Shown one piece after another: positions 1 to 6,761 of a DNA stretch of 64,000 nt (the first letter of the stretch is position 1; every line of letters begins with the position of its first letter). The translations under genes and the position numbers were made by a program. The DNA is taken from positions 1 to 64,000 of the forward strand of contig MFPT01000008.1 in assembly GCA_001782805.1 (NCBI GenBank), in the 5' to 3' direction. A model generated the notes under the pieces. The model ran no database searches, was not told the origin of the DNA, and saw nothing but the letters and a program-made list of their open reading frames with translations. Source of the stretch: Candidatus Magasanikbacteria bacterium RIFCSPHIGHO2_01_FULL_41_23. GTDB lineage: Bacteria > Patescibacteria > ABY1 > Magasanikbacterales > UBA922.

Positions 1-40
1 CAACTTTCCCGACTTGTCGGGATGCTCTAACTAATTGGCA
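1..40 (-). pseudogene. tRNA-Asp-like relic (cut by window start)
   Basis: Read on the minus strand this matches the D-arm and anticodon-arm region of the intact tRNA-Asp at 59-135, but the anticodon arm is replaced by the palindrome CCCGACTTGTCGGG and the D-arm is degraded. It has the same orientation as the intact gene. Only part is visible, so its other half cannot be judged. It is probably not a functional tRNA. Confidence 0.45.
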
Positions 41-58
41 CAAGAAGTAGAATAATTA

Positions 59-135
59 GCGGACCGGACGGGGCTCGAACCCGCAACTTCTGCCGTGACA
101 GGGCAGTGCTCTAACCAGTTGAACTACCGGTCCGC
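59..135 (-). tRNA. tRNA-Asp (anticodon GTC)
   Basis: The minus strand folds as a complete cloverleaf with acceptor GCGGACC/GGTCCGC, a T-loop of the TTCGAGC type and anticodon stem CTGCC/GGCAG around loop CTGTCAC, giving anticodon GTC. CCA is not encoded. The acceptor stem continues into both flanks as 11 more perfect pairs (arms 48-65 and 129-146), so the precursor would have an 18-bp stem. It lies 4 bases downstream of a GIY-YIG gene on the same strand and is flanked by two degenerate relatives. Confidence 0.93.
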
Positions 136-138
136 TAA

Positions 139-402
139 TTATTCTATTATTTTTCCGTGCTGTGCAATGAATCGTCTGACATATATTTTATTTTTTGCCT
201 TTTTTAAATTACGTTCAATTTTCGCTGCTTCAATACTGTCATTGCATTCGATATAACCAATTAATAGCCAGGGATAACCTAGTTTTGTGTATACTTCGCT
301 ACCTCTATTATGTTCGTCCAATCTTCTTGCTAAATTATTTGTTTTACCCAGATAATATTTATCCAATTTTTGACTATACAGATAATAAACAAACCAACCC
401 AT
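139..402 (-). CDS. GIY-YIG domain endonuclease-like protein
   Basis: This 87-residue protein is a single GIY-YIG nuclease domain. The first strand reads FVYYLYS with the second half of the motif in YYLGKTNNLARRLDEH, which carries the usual Arg, and the family Glu lies in the helix region SIEAAKIERNLKK. Stand-alone proteins of this size (UPF0213/YhbQ type) are common; their cellular role is poorly defined and ranges from repair to mobile-element nucleases. Its stop overlaps the extended stem of the tRNA-Asp precursor, and a tRNA-like relic lies upstream of its start, so it sits between two tRNA-Asp-type sequences in the same orientation. That arrangement hints at a mobile or homing history (inference). 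Confidence 0.8.
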   Translation of the reverse strand: MGWFVYYLYSQKLDKYYLGKTNNLARRLDEHNRGSEVYTKLGYPWLLIGYIECNDSIEAAKIERNLKKAKNKIYVRRFIAQHGKIIE

Positions 403-428
403 ATTTCCTCCTTTTAATTAAATTAACA

Positions 429-508
429 TTCGAACCCGCAACTTTCCCGACGAGTCGGGATGCTCTAACCAGTTGCCTGCCCCGACAAAGTCGGGGAACT
501 ACCGGTCC
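429..508 (-). pseudogene. tRNA-Asp-like relic with palindromic insertions
   Basis: On the minus strand the acceptor GGTCC, D-arm and T-arm blocks match the intact tRNA-Asp nearly base for base. The anticodon arm is replaced by a palindrome (TCCCGA/TCGGGA) and about 20 bases containing CCCCGACAAAGTCGGGG are inserted in the D-stem. No anticodon can be read, so this is a decayed or invaded tRNA copy. Confidence 0.6.
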
Positions 509-519
509 AATAAAGTAGA

Positions 520-630
520 TTAAAATAAAAATGGAGCCCCGACAAGTCGGGATAAACTCCTGTAGCTTTTTTGAGTCCGTCCCGATCGGGCGGATCTCAG
601 AAAAAGATACGCAGTGAATTTTTATTTTAA
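520..630. repeat. Palindromic structured element (MITE-like)
   Basis: A perfect 13-bp inverted repeat (TTAAAATAAAAAT at 520-532 and its complement at 618-630) encloses nested hairpins: CCCGACAAGTCGGG, and GTCCG/CGGAT around CCCGATCGGG inside a TTTTTGAG/CTCAGAAAAA stem. No open frame is present. It may be a small non-autonomous repeat or a structured RNA; nothing in the sequence decides between them. Confidence 0.5.
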
Positions 631-644
631 TTTCCTTAATGTGT

Positions 645-758
645 TTATTTTATTACCCCCGCTTTAATCGCGCGTTTCAATTTATTTTTATCCCGTTTAA
701 CTTTTTCCACTTTCCATTCCGCTTTCATTTTGTTGCGGCCTTTTTTACGCATTCCCAT
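645..758 (-). CDS. Small basic protein, 37 residues
   Basis: A short minus-strand frame begins MGMRKKGRNK and ends RAIKAGVIK. It is rich in Lys and Arg with one Trp, like a small ribosome- or RNA-associated protein. It follows rplT on the same strand, separated by the hairpin at 830-902, so it could be the last gene of the infC operon. No clear Shine-Dalgarno site precedes the ATG; a second ATG two codons later is an alternative start. I do not recognise a family, and it could be a chance frame. Confidence 0.4.
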   Translation of the reverse strand: MGMRKKGRNKMKAEWKVEKVKRDKNKLKRAIKAGVIK

Positions 759-829
759 ATAATTTTAAATTAAGAATCAAAATTAATTTATCCCGAGTTT
801 TTATTGAGGGAAAATTAAAATCTTGTAAA

Positions 830-902
830 AGCCCTGGCAGTGTCCGGCGCGACAGCAACTGAAGGAGGGTACAGTTACGACACACCGAACACGGTCAGGG
901 CT
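830..902 (-). ncRNA. Long hairpin after rplT with anti-Shine-Dalgarno-like loop
   Basis: AGCCCTG at 830-836 pairs with CAGGGCT at 896-902. The stem continues through GTGT/ACAC and CGG/CCG and closes with AACTG/CAGTT. In the rplT transcript direction (minus) the apical loop reads TACCCTCCTT, containing CCTCCTT, the same bases as the 3' end of bacterial 16S rRNA. A short T-run follows on the minus strand. It could be a terminator, a processing signal or a regulatory hairpin for the small frame downstream. Confidence 0.6.
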
Positions 903-910
903 CTTCTAAA

Positions 911-1255
911 TTATTTAACTTGTGTCACAATCATTTTAAAGACTTCCGGATAACTCGCCGCAATCGTACTTAAGATTTTGCGATCCAACAAAACATTCTT
1001 CGCTTTAAGCATACCAATAAACTTACTATAACTCAAGTCCATAGGATCAAGCGCTGCATTAATTTTTACATTCCATAAAGCGCGAGCAGTGCGTTTTTTA
1101 ATTTTGCGATCTTTGTATGCGTATCCTCCGGCCTTCGTAGCCGCCACTTTGGCGACGCGCATTAATTTTTTACGTCCGCCTTCAAAACCCTTAACTTTTA
1201 ATAAGATTCCGCGACGACGTTTGGAATGATGTACACCTCGTTTTACGCGTGACAT
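911..1255 (-). CDS. rplT: 50S ribosomal protein L20
   Basis: This 114-residue protein matches bacterial L20 in length and content: a very basic N-terminus (MSRVKRGVHHSKRRR), the AYKDRKIKKR block and LDPMDLSYSKFIGMLK in the C-terminal helical domain. L20 binds 23S rRNA early in large-subunit assembly and in some bacteria represses its own operon. It is the third gene of a compact infC-rpmI-rplT operon, 9 bases after rpmI. The extended hairpin at 830-902 follows its stop. Confidence 0.97.
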   Translation of the reverse strand: MSRVKRGVHHSKRRRGILLKVKGFEGGRKKLMRVAKVAATKAGGYAYKDRKIKKRTARALWNVKINAALDPMDLSYSKFIGMLKAKNVLLDRKILSTIAASYPEVFKMIVTQVK

Positions 1256-1264
1256 AAAAATTCA

Positions 1265-1471
1265 TTATGAGCTATGCGGCATGGCGCGGAGCAGAGTTTT
1301 TGTTAGAGTCTTTGTCATAGTTTTGTCCGTGCGCTTGGCTCGTTTGGTATTGCCGTTTTGGCGCGCGTTAAAATGATCTTGACCTTCGGCCCGCTTAATT
1401 AATTTTTTCTTTTTGCCTTTTCCTTTGATTTTAAATCTTTTGGCAACCGCTTGATTGGTTTTCATGCTCAT
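1265..1471 (-). CDS. rpmI: 50S ribosomal protein L35
   Basis: This 68-residue, extremely basic protein begins MSMKTNQAVAKRFKIKGKGK, which is the L35 pattern (KT..A.KRFK.TG.GK). It is a component of the large ribosomal subunit. It sits between infC and rplT in the classical gene order. Length is normal for the family. Either of the two Met codons near the start could be used; the second (MKTNQ) is the more usual L35 start. Confidence 0.95.
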   Translation of the reverse strand: MSMKTNQAVAKRFKIKGKGKKKKLIKRAEGQDHFNARQNGNTKRAKRTDKTMTKTLTKTLLRAMPHSS

Positions 1472-1533
1472 ACAATAAAATTCGTGGCTAGTATAACGAA
1501 ATGATTATCTTAAGTCAAGAGCAGGAATGTGTA

Positions 1534-2082
1534 TTACTTTTTGGCCACAATGGCCGTCAGTTTATGATCTTGGCGTTGGATTTCTTGCTCTTGACGAATC
1601 GGTACAATAGCGTCAATTCTTTGGATAAATTTACGAATAATTTCGTAAGCCAAATCAAGTTTGGCATGTTCGCGTCCGCGCAAAATAAGTTCAATTTTAA
1701 CTTTGTCGCCGCGATCCAAAAATTTTTGCGATTGTTCTTGTTTATTGGCCAAATCATGTTCGCCAATCCGCACGGACAAGCGCACGCCTTTGATATCACT
1801 CGTGTGTGAATGCGCTCGCTGTTTGCGCGCTTCTTTTTCTTTTTGATATTTAAATTCCGAATAATCAATAATTCTCACGGCCGGCGGACTGCTTTTGGCA
1901 TTAATTTCCACTAAATCCAAACCCCGTTCTTCGGTCAATCGAATGGCTTCGGCCGTATCCATTACACCCAAACTTTTTCCGGTTTCATCAATAACCAAAA
2001 CTTGGGGATAATCAAGATCCTTGTTTCTTTTGTGCTGAGCCATCAATGGTTTTTCCGGGCGTTTTTTACGCGAAATACGCAT
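1534..2082 (-). CDS. infC: Translation initiation factor IF-3
   Basis: This 182-residue protein has the two IF-3 domains. The N-terminal half carries VLVIDETGKSLGVM and GLDLVEI; the C-terminal half carries RIIDYSEFKYQKEKEARKQ and VRLSVRIGEHDL. IF-3 binds the 30S subunit, prevents premature joining of 50S and checks start codons. It opens the infC-rpmI-rplT operon. An internal Met at residue 14 is an alternative start close to the conserved region. The upstream GIY-YIG gene ends only 3 bases before this start, so the two may be co-transcribed. Confidence 0.96.
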   Translation of the reverse strand: MRISRKKRPEKPLMAQHKRNKDLDYPQVLVIDETGKSLGVMDTAEAIRLTEERGLDLVEINAKSSPPAVRIIDYSEFKYQKEKEARKQRAHSHTSDIKGVRLSVRIGEHDLANKQEQSQKFLDRGDKVKIELILRGREHAKLDLAYEIIRKFIQRIDAIVPIRQEQEIQRQDHKLTAIVAKK

Positions 2083-2085
2083 ATA

Positions 2086-2358
2086 TCAGTCATTTTTAAA
2101 CAAAGTTCCTTTTATCAATTTTTCTTTTTTAGTTCTTACCCAGCCTTTTATTTGTGCTTCTCGTTTGCTGGCTGCTGATCGGGTAGGATAAATCTCGTTG
2201 TATACAAGTTTTATTGGTCTTCTACTGGCTGTATATTTGCTACCAATTCCTTCGTTATGTTGTTTCTCGCGTTTTACTAAATCATTTGTAATGCCTGTAT
2301 ATAAAGATCCATCTTTACAACATGCAATGTACAAATAAAATTTTCCTCCATTTTTCAT
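2086..2358 (-). CDS. GIY-YIG domain protein (UPF0213/YhbQ type)
   Basis: This 90-residue single-domain protein shows the motif pair FYLYIACCKDGSLYTGITNDLVKR, then RRPIKLVYNE and the conserved Glu in SAASKREAQIKGW. This matches stand-alone YhbQ-like GIY-YIG proteins well. These are thought to be small nucleases, but no cellular substrate is established. It differs clearly from the GIY-YIG protein at 139-402, so the two are separate subfamilies. It sits between the tmRNA and infC on the same strand and ends 3 bases before infC. Confidence 0.85.
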   Translation of the reverse strand: MKNGGKFYLYIACCKDGSLYTGITNDLVKREKQHNEGIGSKYTASRRPIKLVYNEIYPTRSAASKREAQIKGWVRTKKEKLIKGTLFKND

Positions 2359-2503
2359 ATTTTATTTTGTCCTTCGACTCACCTTCACTTTGTTCAGTCT
2401 CGCTCAGGACGTTCGCTCGTTGTGACTAATCCAAATATTTCTTACTAAAAAAGTATGGTTTACCGTGAGCGAGTCCGAGGCTTTGCGAGGACGAGTCGAA
2501 CGG

Positions 2504-2890
2504 TGGAGATGCCCGGATTTGAACCGGGGTATAGATGGGTCATTGGGCTATTCTACATGTGTAGTATCTTTGGTATTTTGGTAACAGGTGGAAAAGATAC
2601 AAAACAACTGTTACCTAGAGCCAATGCCAGTTTCAGCGCGGGCGCATTAGCCAAACACCCGGCCTATCCCAATAGGTTTGCACCGCCGATCTCATATTAG
2701 GAGTCTGAGGAGCGATGGCTCAAGCAATTAAGCGAGAGCAGGAGCGAATGAAGGAGTAAACGCGTTAGCGAATGCTACCTTGACTCGGTTGTATAAGTTG
2801 GCACTTATAGATTTGGTATGGATAACGGGAATACCGCCCGACATGCGTAACTGCAATAACAAGTTCCACCTAGCGAGGCCTGTCATCCCC
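2504..2890 (-). ncRNA. ssrA: tmRNA
   Basis: The minus strand starts GGGGATGACAGG and ends with a T-arm of the GGTTCAAATCC type and acceptor CATCTCC, which pairs with GGGGATG. CCA is not encoded (CCG follows). A resume context AAGTGCCAAC precedes a tag frame at 2728-2802. The predicted tag starts ANLYN, ends FAPALA and is 24 residues long, clearly longer than the usual 8 to 15. tmRNA with SmpB rescues ribosomes stalled on broken mRNAs and tags the product for proteolysis. smpB lies immediately upstream on the same strand. Confidence 0.92.
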
Positions 2891-2897
2891 GTGGTTT

Positions 2898-3344
2898 TTA
2901 GCCCTCTGATAGGGCACGTTGGATTTCTCGGTCAACCTCGCGTTTTTTAATACTGGCACGTTTATCGTGCGTTTTTTTGCCGCGAGCCAAACCGATTTCC
3001 AACTTAATGAGACGCTGTTTAGTATATAAGGAAAGAGGAATGGCTGTCAACCCCTTTTCTTGGAGTTTTCCGCGCAAATAAGCGATTTCTTTTTTTTTAA
3101 GTAACAGTTTGCGCGTTTGCGTGGGATCATAGCTTTCATTTTTGACCGCAAAAGCGTATGGAGCAATGTGCGCGTTGGTTAAATGTGGTTCATTGCCATG
3201 GAATGTAACGTAGGCTCCGGCTAAACTGGCATGTCCGGTTCGGATCGATTTGACTTCTGCTCCGGATAAAACCAAACCAGCCTCAAGCGTATCAAGGATT
3301 TCATATTCAAAGCGTGCGCGGCGATTTTTGGCTAAAGTTGGCAT
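2898..3344 (-). CDS. smpB: SsrA-binding protein SmpB
   Basis: This 148-residue protein has the SmpB beta-barrel signatures: NRRARFEYEILDTLEAGLVL near the N-terminus, GAEVKSIRTGHASLAGAYV, then EPHLTNAHIAPY and the basic tail GLARGKKTHDKRASIKKRE. SmpB binds the tRNA-like domain of tmRNA and places it in the stalled ribosome. Its stop lies 8 bases from the 5' end of ssrA, a typical smpB-ssrA pairing. Length is normal. Confidence 0.97.
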   Translation of the reverse strand: MPTLAKNRRARFEYEILDTLEAGLVLSGAEVKSIRTGHASLAGAYVTFHGNEPHLTNAHIAPYAFAVKNESYDPTQTRKLLLKKKEIAYLRGKLQEKGLTAIPLSLYTKQRLIKLEIGLARGKKTHDKRASIKKREVDREIQRALSEG

Positions 3345-3391
3345 AAGAATAGCGATAATTATATATAAATAGTAGCCGATCCGGCCTCTTT

Positions 3392-3420
3392 TTGCAAATT
3401 AAGTCCAACCTCGCTATAAT
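3392..3420 (+). promoter_or_regulatory. Sigma-70-type promoter, leaderless
   Basis: TTGCAA at 3392-3397 and TATAAT at 3415-3420 are separated by 17 bases. The downstream ATG at 3427 lies only 6 bases after the -10 box, so transcription would begin at or near the start codon. Confidence 0.6.
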
Positions 3421-3426
3421 CCTATC

Positions 3427-4194
3427 ATGATTAAATTTGGAGAAAAATTAGCCCTTATTTTAATTGGAATAATTACCGTGGGTTTTTATGCTACGTTTTT
3501 TTTGTTGTCAGCCAAGCGTTCATTCATTGTTGTGCCGGTTTTGGTGTTGGCGATTTTCTTATACGCGATTGTGAATCGTTCCAATATCCGACCACTGTTT
3601 TGGCGCATGTACCTTTATCTTCAACTTGGTTTTTTGGGACTTTTTTTAGTGGTTGAATGGCCAGCCGCTCAAGTATTGGCCGTTGGATTGGCATTGGCCG
3701 CGGCTTTGGTAACCACACTCTGGAGTCGTCGAGTATCAGCGCCCATTGTGTTTGTGCGCGAAAAACCTTTGCGCCGCGCGGTGACTATTTTTTTGGCTTT
3801 AGCTGTTTTTAGTTATATCGCGGCTTTTCATACCTTGTTGATTTTCTTTTCATCATTGGCCGGTCCGGTAATTATTCATTTCCTTTTGGCCATGAGCGTG
3901 GCAATCGGAACATATTTGTTGTGGACATTATATTATAACAGCAGTATTCGTGAATTTTTTATTCCGCTCGCTGTGATTTTTTTGCTGGCTGTTGAGGCCA
4001 GTATAATCGCGTCTTTGGGTTCAGCCGGATATTTTATTCGCGCTTTTGGAATTACCTTGTTGTGGTATGTGGCGCAATTATTTATCCGATTTCATTTTGG
4101 CAACAGAGACATTGTCTGGTCTCGGCAAAAGTTTTTTCTGTTTGGGATAGGGATTGTATTTTTGGTTTTTATGTTTTTGATTCGTTTTTTATGA
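3427..4194 (+). CDS. Polytopic membrane protein of unknown function
   Basis: This 255-residue protein is almost wholly hydrophobic, with about eight predicted membrane helices and short basic loops (for example NRSNIRPLFWRMY and SRRVSAPIVFVREKPLRR). No catalytic motif or recognised family is visible. The promoter just upstream implies a leaderless transcript. The stop codon overlaps the ATG of the pseudo-HtrA gene (ATGA), which indicates translational coupling and probably a shared envelope role. Confidence 0.75.
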   Translation: MIKFGEKLALILIGIITVGFYATFFLLSAKRSFIVVPVLVLAIFLYAIVNRSNIRPLFWRMYLYLQLGFLGLFLVVEWPAAQVLAVGLALAAALVTTLWSRRVSAPIVFVREKPLRRAVTIFLALAVFSYIAAFHTLLIFFSSLAGPVIIHFLLAMSVAIGTYLLWTLYYNSSIREFFIPLAVIFLLAVEASIIASLGSAGYFIRAFGITLLWYVAQLFIRFHFGNRDIVWSRQKFFLFGIGIVFLVFMFLIRFL

Positions 4195-5252
4195 GTGCTT
4201 TTGCTCCTCATTTGCCACCGCCATCGTGTTTGGTGGAAACACATACTCGTTGGATCAGGACGAAGTTGTTTATCATCACGGTGATTGTGGCTCTTCTGAC
4301 CGGCATGGTTGGCGCGCTGTTGATAGTGGACGCGTGGTATCCTGTTGGCCTGTCCAATTCCACTATTTTAATTTCCAACCGAATTACTCCGACACCAACA
4401 TTGGACACCACAATTGTTCGTGATTGGCGTTCGCGGGTGATTGAACTTTTTGATGAAACGAAGATTCAGCAAGAAAAATATTATACTGATGCCGCTCGGG
4501 TAACGCGCGTTGTCGTGGTCAACAATGGCGGCTGGTCAATTGGGCCACTGGTTAATCTGTCGTCAAAAGCTCATTTGATTGGAGTGGATTATCAAGGTCA
4601 TCGTTTGCCCGTGGAAAAAATAATTACCGACGAAGCGCGCAATTTATTGTTTGTTAAATTTTCCGGAGCGGATTTTCGCGGTAACAATGTATTCGCTTCG
4701 CGTTCGGTTTTGCAATCCGGTCGGGAATTGTGGGGTCTAAGCAATGATTGGCAGCGGTTTACGGTGGGACAAAAAATTAATAATCCAAGCGCAGAATTAT
4801 CCGCCAGTCTTGATACGGCGATTTTTTCCATAAACGATAGTGGTGCAACCAATCGCATCCTCATTACTGATCAGGGAGAATTGGTTGGTTTTACTGCTAA
4901 CAGTCAAGCGATTATTCCCGCATGGATGGTTGAATATATTTTACCTCGTTTATTATCGTCAGACGCAATGCTCAGTTTGCCATTTGAATGGCGCGGTAGT
5001 TTTGTGGAATCTGTTAAAATGGAAACAGAAAATAAAGTCGCATCCGGATTTTTGGTAAACGAAGTTGTGCATCGCACCGGATTGGGCGCAAAAATTGAGC
5101 ATCCTATAAAAAAGGGCGATGTTATTTTAAAAATTCAAAATCAAACGGTGACGCGCGATAATTTGGCGGAACTTATTTTGTCCGCGCCCAATGAATTTGG
5201 TGTGACTGTAATGCGGGGAGAAAAATTGTTGGATTTAAATATTAAGAAATAA
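4191..5252 (+). CDS. Membrane-anchored HtrA-like protein, probably inactive, with PDZ domain
   Basis: The ATG at 4191 overlaps the upstream stop; earlier in-frame starts lie inside the upstream gene. The 353-residue product has one membrane helix (about residues 23-45), a trypsin-like region and a C-terminal PDZ domain (about 280-350, with GLGAKIEHPIKKGDVILKIQ). Aligned by eye to HtrA/DegP, the serine loop survives as NDSGAT, but the positions expected for the catalytic His (GPLVNLSS) and Asp (ARNLLFVKF) carry other residues. It is therefore probably a pseudoprotease or binding protein outside the membrane. The assignment rests on the PDZ domain and the fold pattern, not on a search. Confidence 0.65.
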   Translation: MSAFAPHLPPPSCLVETHTRWIRTKLFIITVIVALLTGMVGALLIVDAWYPVGLSNSTILISNRITPTPTLDTTIVRDWRSRVIELFDETKIQQEKYYTDAARVTRVVVVNNGGWSIGPLVNLSSKAHLIGVDYQGHRLPVEKIITDEARNLLFVKFSGADFRGNNVFASRSVLQSGRELWGLSNDWQRFTVGQKINNPSAELSASLDTAIFSINDSGATNRILITDQGELVGFTANSQAIIPAWMVEYILPRLLSSDAMLSLPFEWRGSFVESVKMETENKVASGFLVNEVVHRTGLGAKIEHPIKKGDVILKIQNQTVTRDNLAELILSAPNEFGVTVMRGEKLLDLNIKK

Positions 5253-5457
5253 AATACAAAATTATATCCGTTCGGTGTCAATCATCCCAACCGCGCCGTT
5301 CGCTCGCAGTATATACTCAGTGAATGGCTCGCTCACTACATTGTCCGCTCGGCTTTTAAATTTATTGTATTACATCAGCCTCGCGTCCAAACGTGCGCGT
5401 TATGGGATAATTGCCAACCTCACCCAATGCAACACCAAAATATTCAATATACATAAT

Positions 5458-5537
5458 AAGCAAACTGGAGTGAGATCTTTTTTTCGATGCCCGAGCACGG
5501 TCGAGGGTCGAGAAAAATGGTCTCACGAAGTTTGCTT
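5458..5537. repeat. Palindromic element in the 5253-5585 gap
   Basis: AAGCAAACT...GTGAGA...TTTTTCGA at the left pairs with TCGA.AAAAA...TCTCAC...AGTTTGCTT at the right, with the centre CCCGAGCACGGTCGAGGG. It is an 80-base near-perfect hairpin. The rest of the gap (5253-5457) holds TTCGCTCGC/CTCGCTCAC-type dispersed repeats and no convincing frame. The hairpin may also end transcription of the pseudo-HtrA gene. Confidence 0.5.
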
Positions 5538-5585
5538 AAGCCTTAGAAAGTTGGTATTATATACTCAACTAATCCACAAATTTTT

Positions 5586-6191
5586 ATGGAACATACATAT
5601 CATAATTTAAAAAAACAATGGAAATTTATTTTTCTAATCGGTTTATTTGTGGCCGCGCTATCATTTGGCACCACATTATTGTGGCCACTCAAATATCGCG
5701 CCGATGCCCAAGTCTTGATCATTTCCAAAACCCGCGCCGGCGTAGATCCCTACACAGTTGTCAAATCAGCCGAACGCATCGGTGAAAATTTGGTGCAAAT
5801 TATGAAAACCGATGACTTTATGCAAAAAGTTCGTGCAGTTGAAGGCTTGGAATTGGATTGGAGCGCACTCGATTCTCTAAACGAACGTCAACGTCGTCGC
5901 GCGTGGCCACGTATGGTCGTGAGTTCAGTCGTCTATGGAACCGGTATGCTGAATATAAATGTCTATCATAAAAATCCGGAAATGGCCAAACAATTTGCCG
6001 GCGCAATAGGTCAAGCATTATCCGGCCAAGCCTGGGAATATGTGGGCGGAGATGTTATACTAAAAGTGGTGAATTCGCCGATTGCCACGCGTTGGCCGGT
6101 GAAGCCGAATGTTTTGGTGAATGTCGGACTTGGATTTGCGTTTGGACTTTTGGCTAGTGGACTGTTTGTCTCACGTAAAAACTACTTATAA
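5586..6191 (+). CDS. Wzz/YveK-type chain-length or capsule protein
   Basis: This 201-residue protein has a short cytoplasmic N-terminus, a membrane helix (about 15-35), an extracytoplasmic region beginning YRADAQVLIISKTRAG and a second helix near the C-terminus (about 178-196) after IATRWPVKPNVLVN. The topology and the Pro-containing segment before the second helix fit Wzz/YveK polysaccharide co-polymerase proteins, which control glycan chain length. There is no tyrosine-kinase domain. It starts a plus-strand run followed 12 bases later by the next gene. The glycan loci further along the window fit this role. Confidence 0.7.
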   Translation: MEHTYHNLKKQWKFIFLIGLFVAALSFGTTLLWPLKYRADAQVLIISKTRAGVDPYTVVKSAERIGENLVQIMKTDDFMQKVRAVEGLELDWSALDSLNERQRRRAWPRMVVSSVVYGTGMLNINVYHKNPEMAKQFAGAIGQALSGQAWEYVGGDVILKVVNSPIATRWPVKPNVLVNVGLGFAFGLLASGLFVSRKNYL

Positions 6192-6203
6192 TTTTTTAAA
6201 TAT

Positions 6204-6536
6204 ATGCCGGATCAAAAATTTGATTTCATGATTGAGTACATTCAAGAACTTCTTAAAAAGCTCGACCTCGGCGATATGACCAAAGAAGAACTGGATGATT
6301 ATGTGCCGCAACTCGTGGTTCAGGCCGAGGCTCGTTTGGGCGCGGCCATGGTTCCTTTAATTTCCGAAAAATTTGGCAATCGTTTTGCCGACTTGCTGGA
6401 AAAAGATAGTACTTCGCGCGAAGAATGGCTTAAATTTTGGCATGAGGCTGTTCCCAATTTTGATGATCAGGTCAAAAAAGTTCTGCAAGATTTTTCCCAA
6501 GAATGTGTACGTATTCTTAATCCGCTTTCAGCCTAG
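6204..6536 (+). CDS. Small acidic helical protein (DUF5663-like)
   Basis: This 110-residue protein is helical and acidic, with the region YIQELLKKLDLGDMTKEELD near the start. That leucine-rich pattern resembles DUF5663 proteins frequent in CPR genomes; the match is from memory, not a search. No signal peptide or catalytic motif is visible. It lies between the Wzz-like gene and the giant protein gene with short gaps, suggesting one operon. Function unknown. Confidence 0.65.
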   Translation: MPDQKFDFMIEYIQELLKKLDLGDMTKEELDDYVPQLVVQAEARLGAAMVPLISEKFGNRFADLLEKDSTSREEWLKFWHEAVPNFDDQVKKVLQDFSQECVRILNPLSA

Positions 6537-6542
6537 TTTTTT

Positions 6543-6749
6543 ATGGATACGCCTGTCCAGCCATCCATTAACAATAATGAAGACAATGATCCCGCTCACT
6601 ACGAGCGTTTGTTGGCTTTATACAATGCTTTGGAAGAAGAATTATTGAATCTTCAGGCTCAAGGAAAATTATTACGCCATCAAGCCCATATAATTTTGGA
6701 CAAACAAAAAATGTTACAAGTATTGCAAGACATCAGTCATCATCGCTAA
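6543..6749 (+). CDS. Small coiled-coil protein of unknown function
   Basis: This 68-residue protein is mostly one predicted helix (ERLLALYNALEEELLNLQA), with no membrane segment. It begins 6 bases after the preceding gene and ends 12 bases before the giant protein gene, so it probably belongs to the same transcript. It may be a chaperone or partner of a neighbour, but only the position supports that. Confidence 0.6.
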   Translation: MDTPVQPSINNNEDNDPAHYERLLALYNALEEELLNLQAQGKLLRHQAHIILDKQKMLQVLQDISHHR

Positions 6750-6761
6750 TTAATAATTATT

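Noticed and set aside
1557..1868. 103-residue minus-strand frame inside infC
   Set aside because: It overlaps infC in another phase and has no homology-like features.
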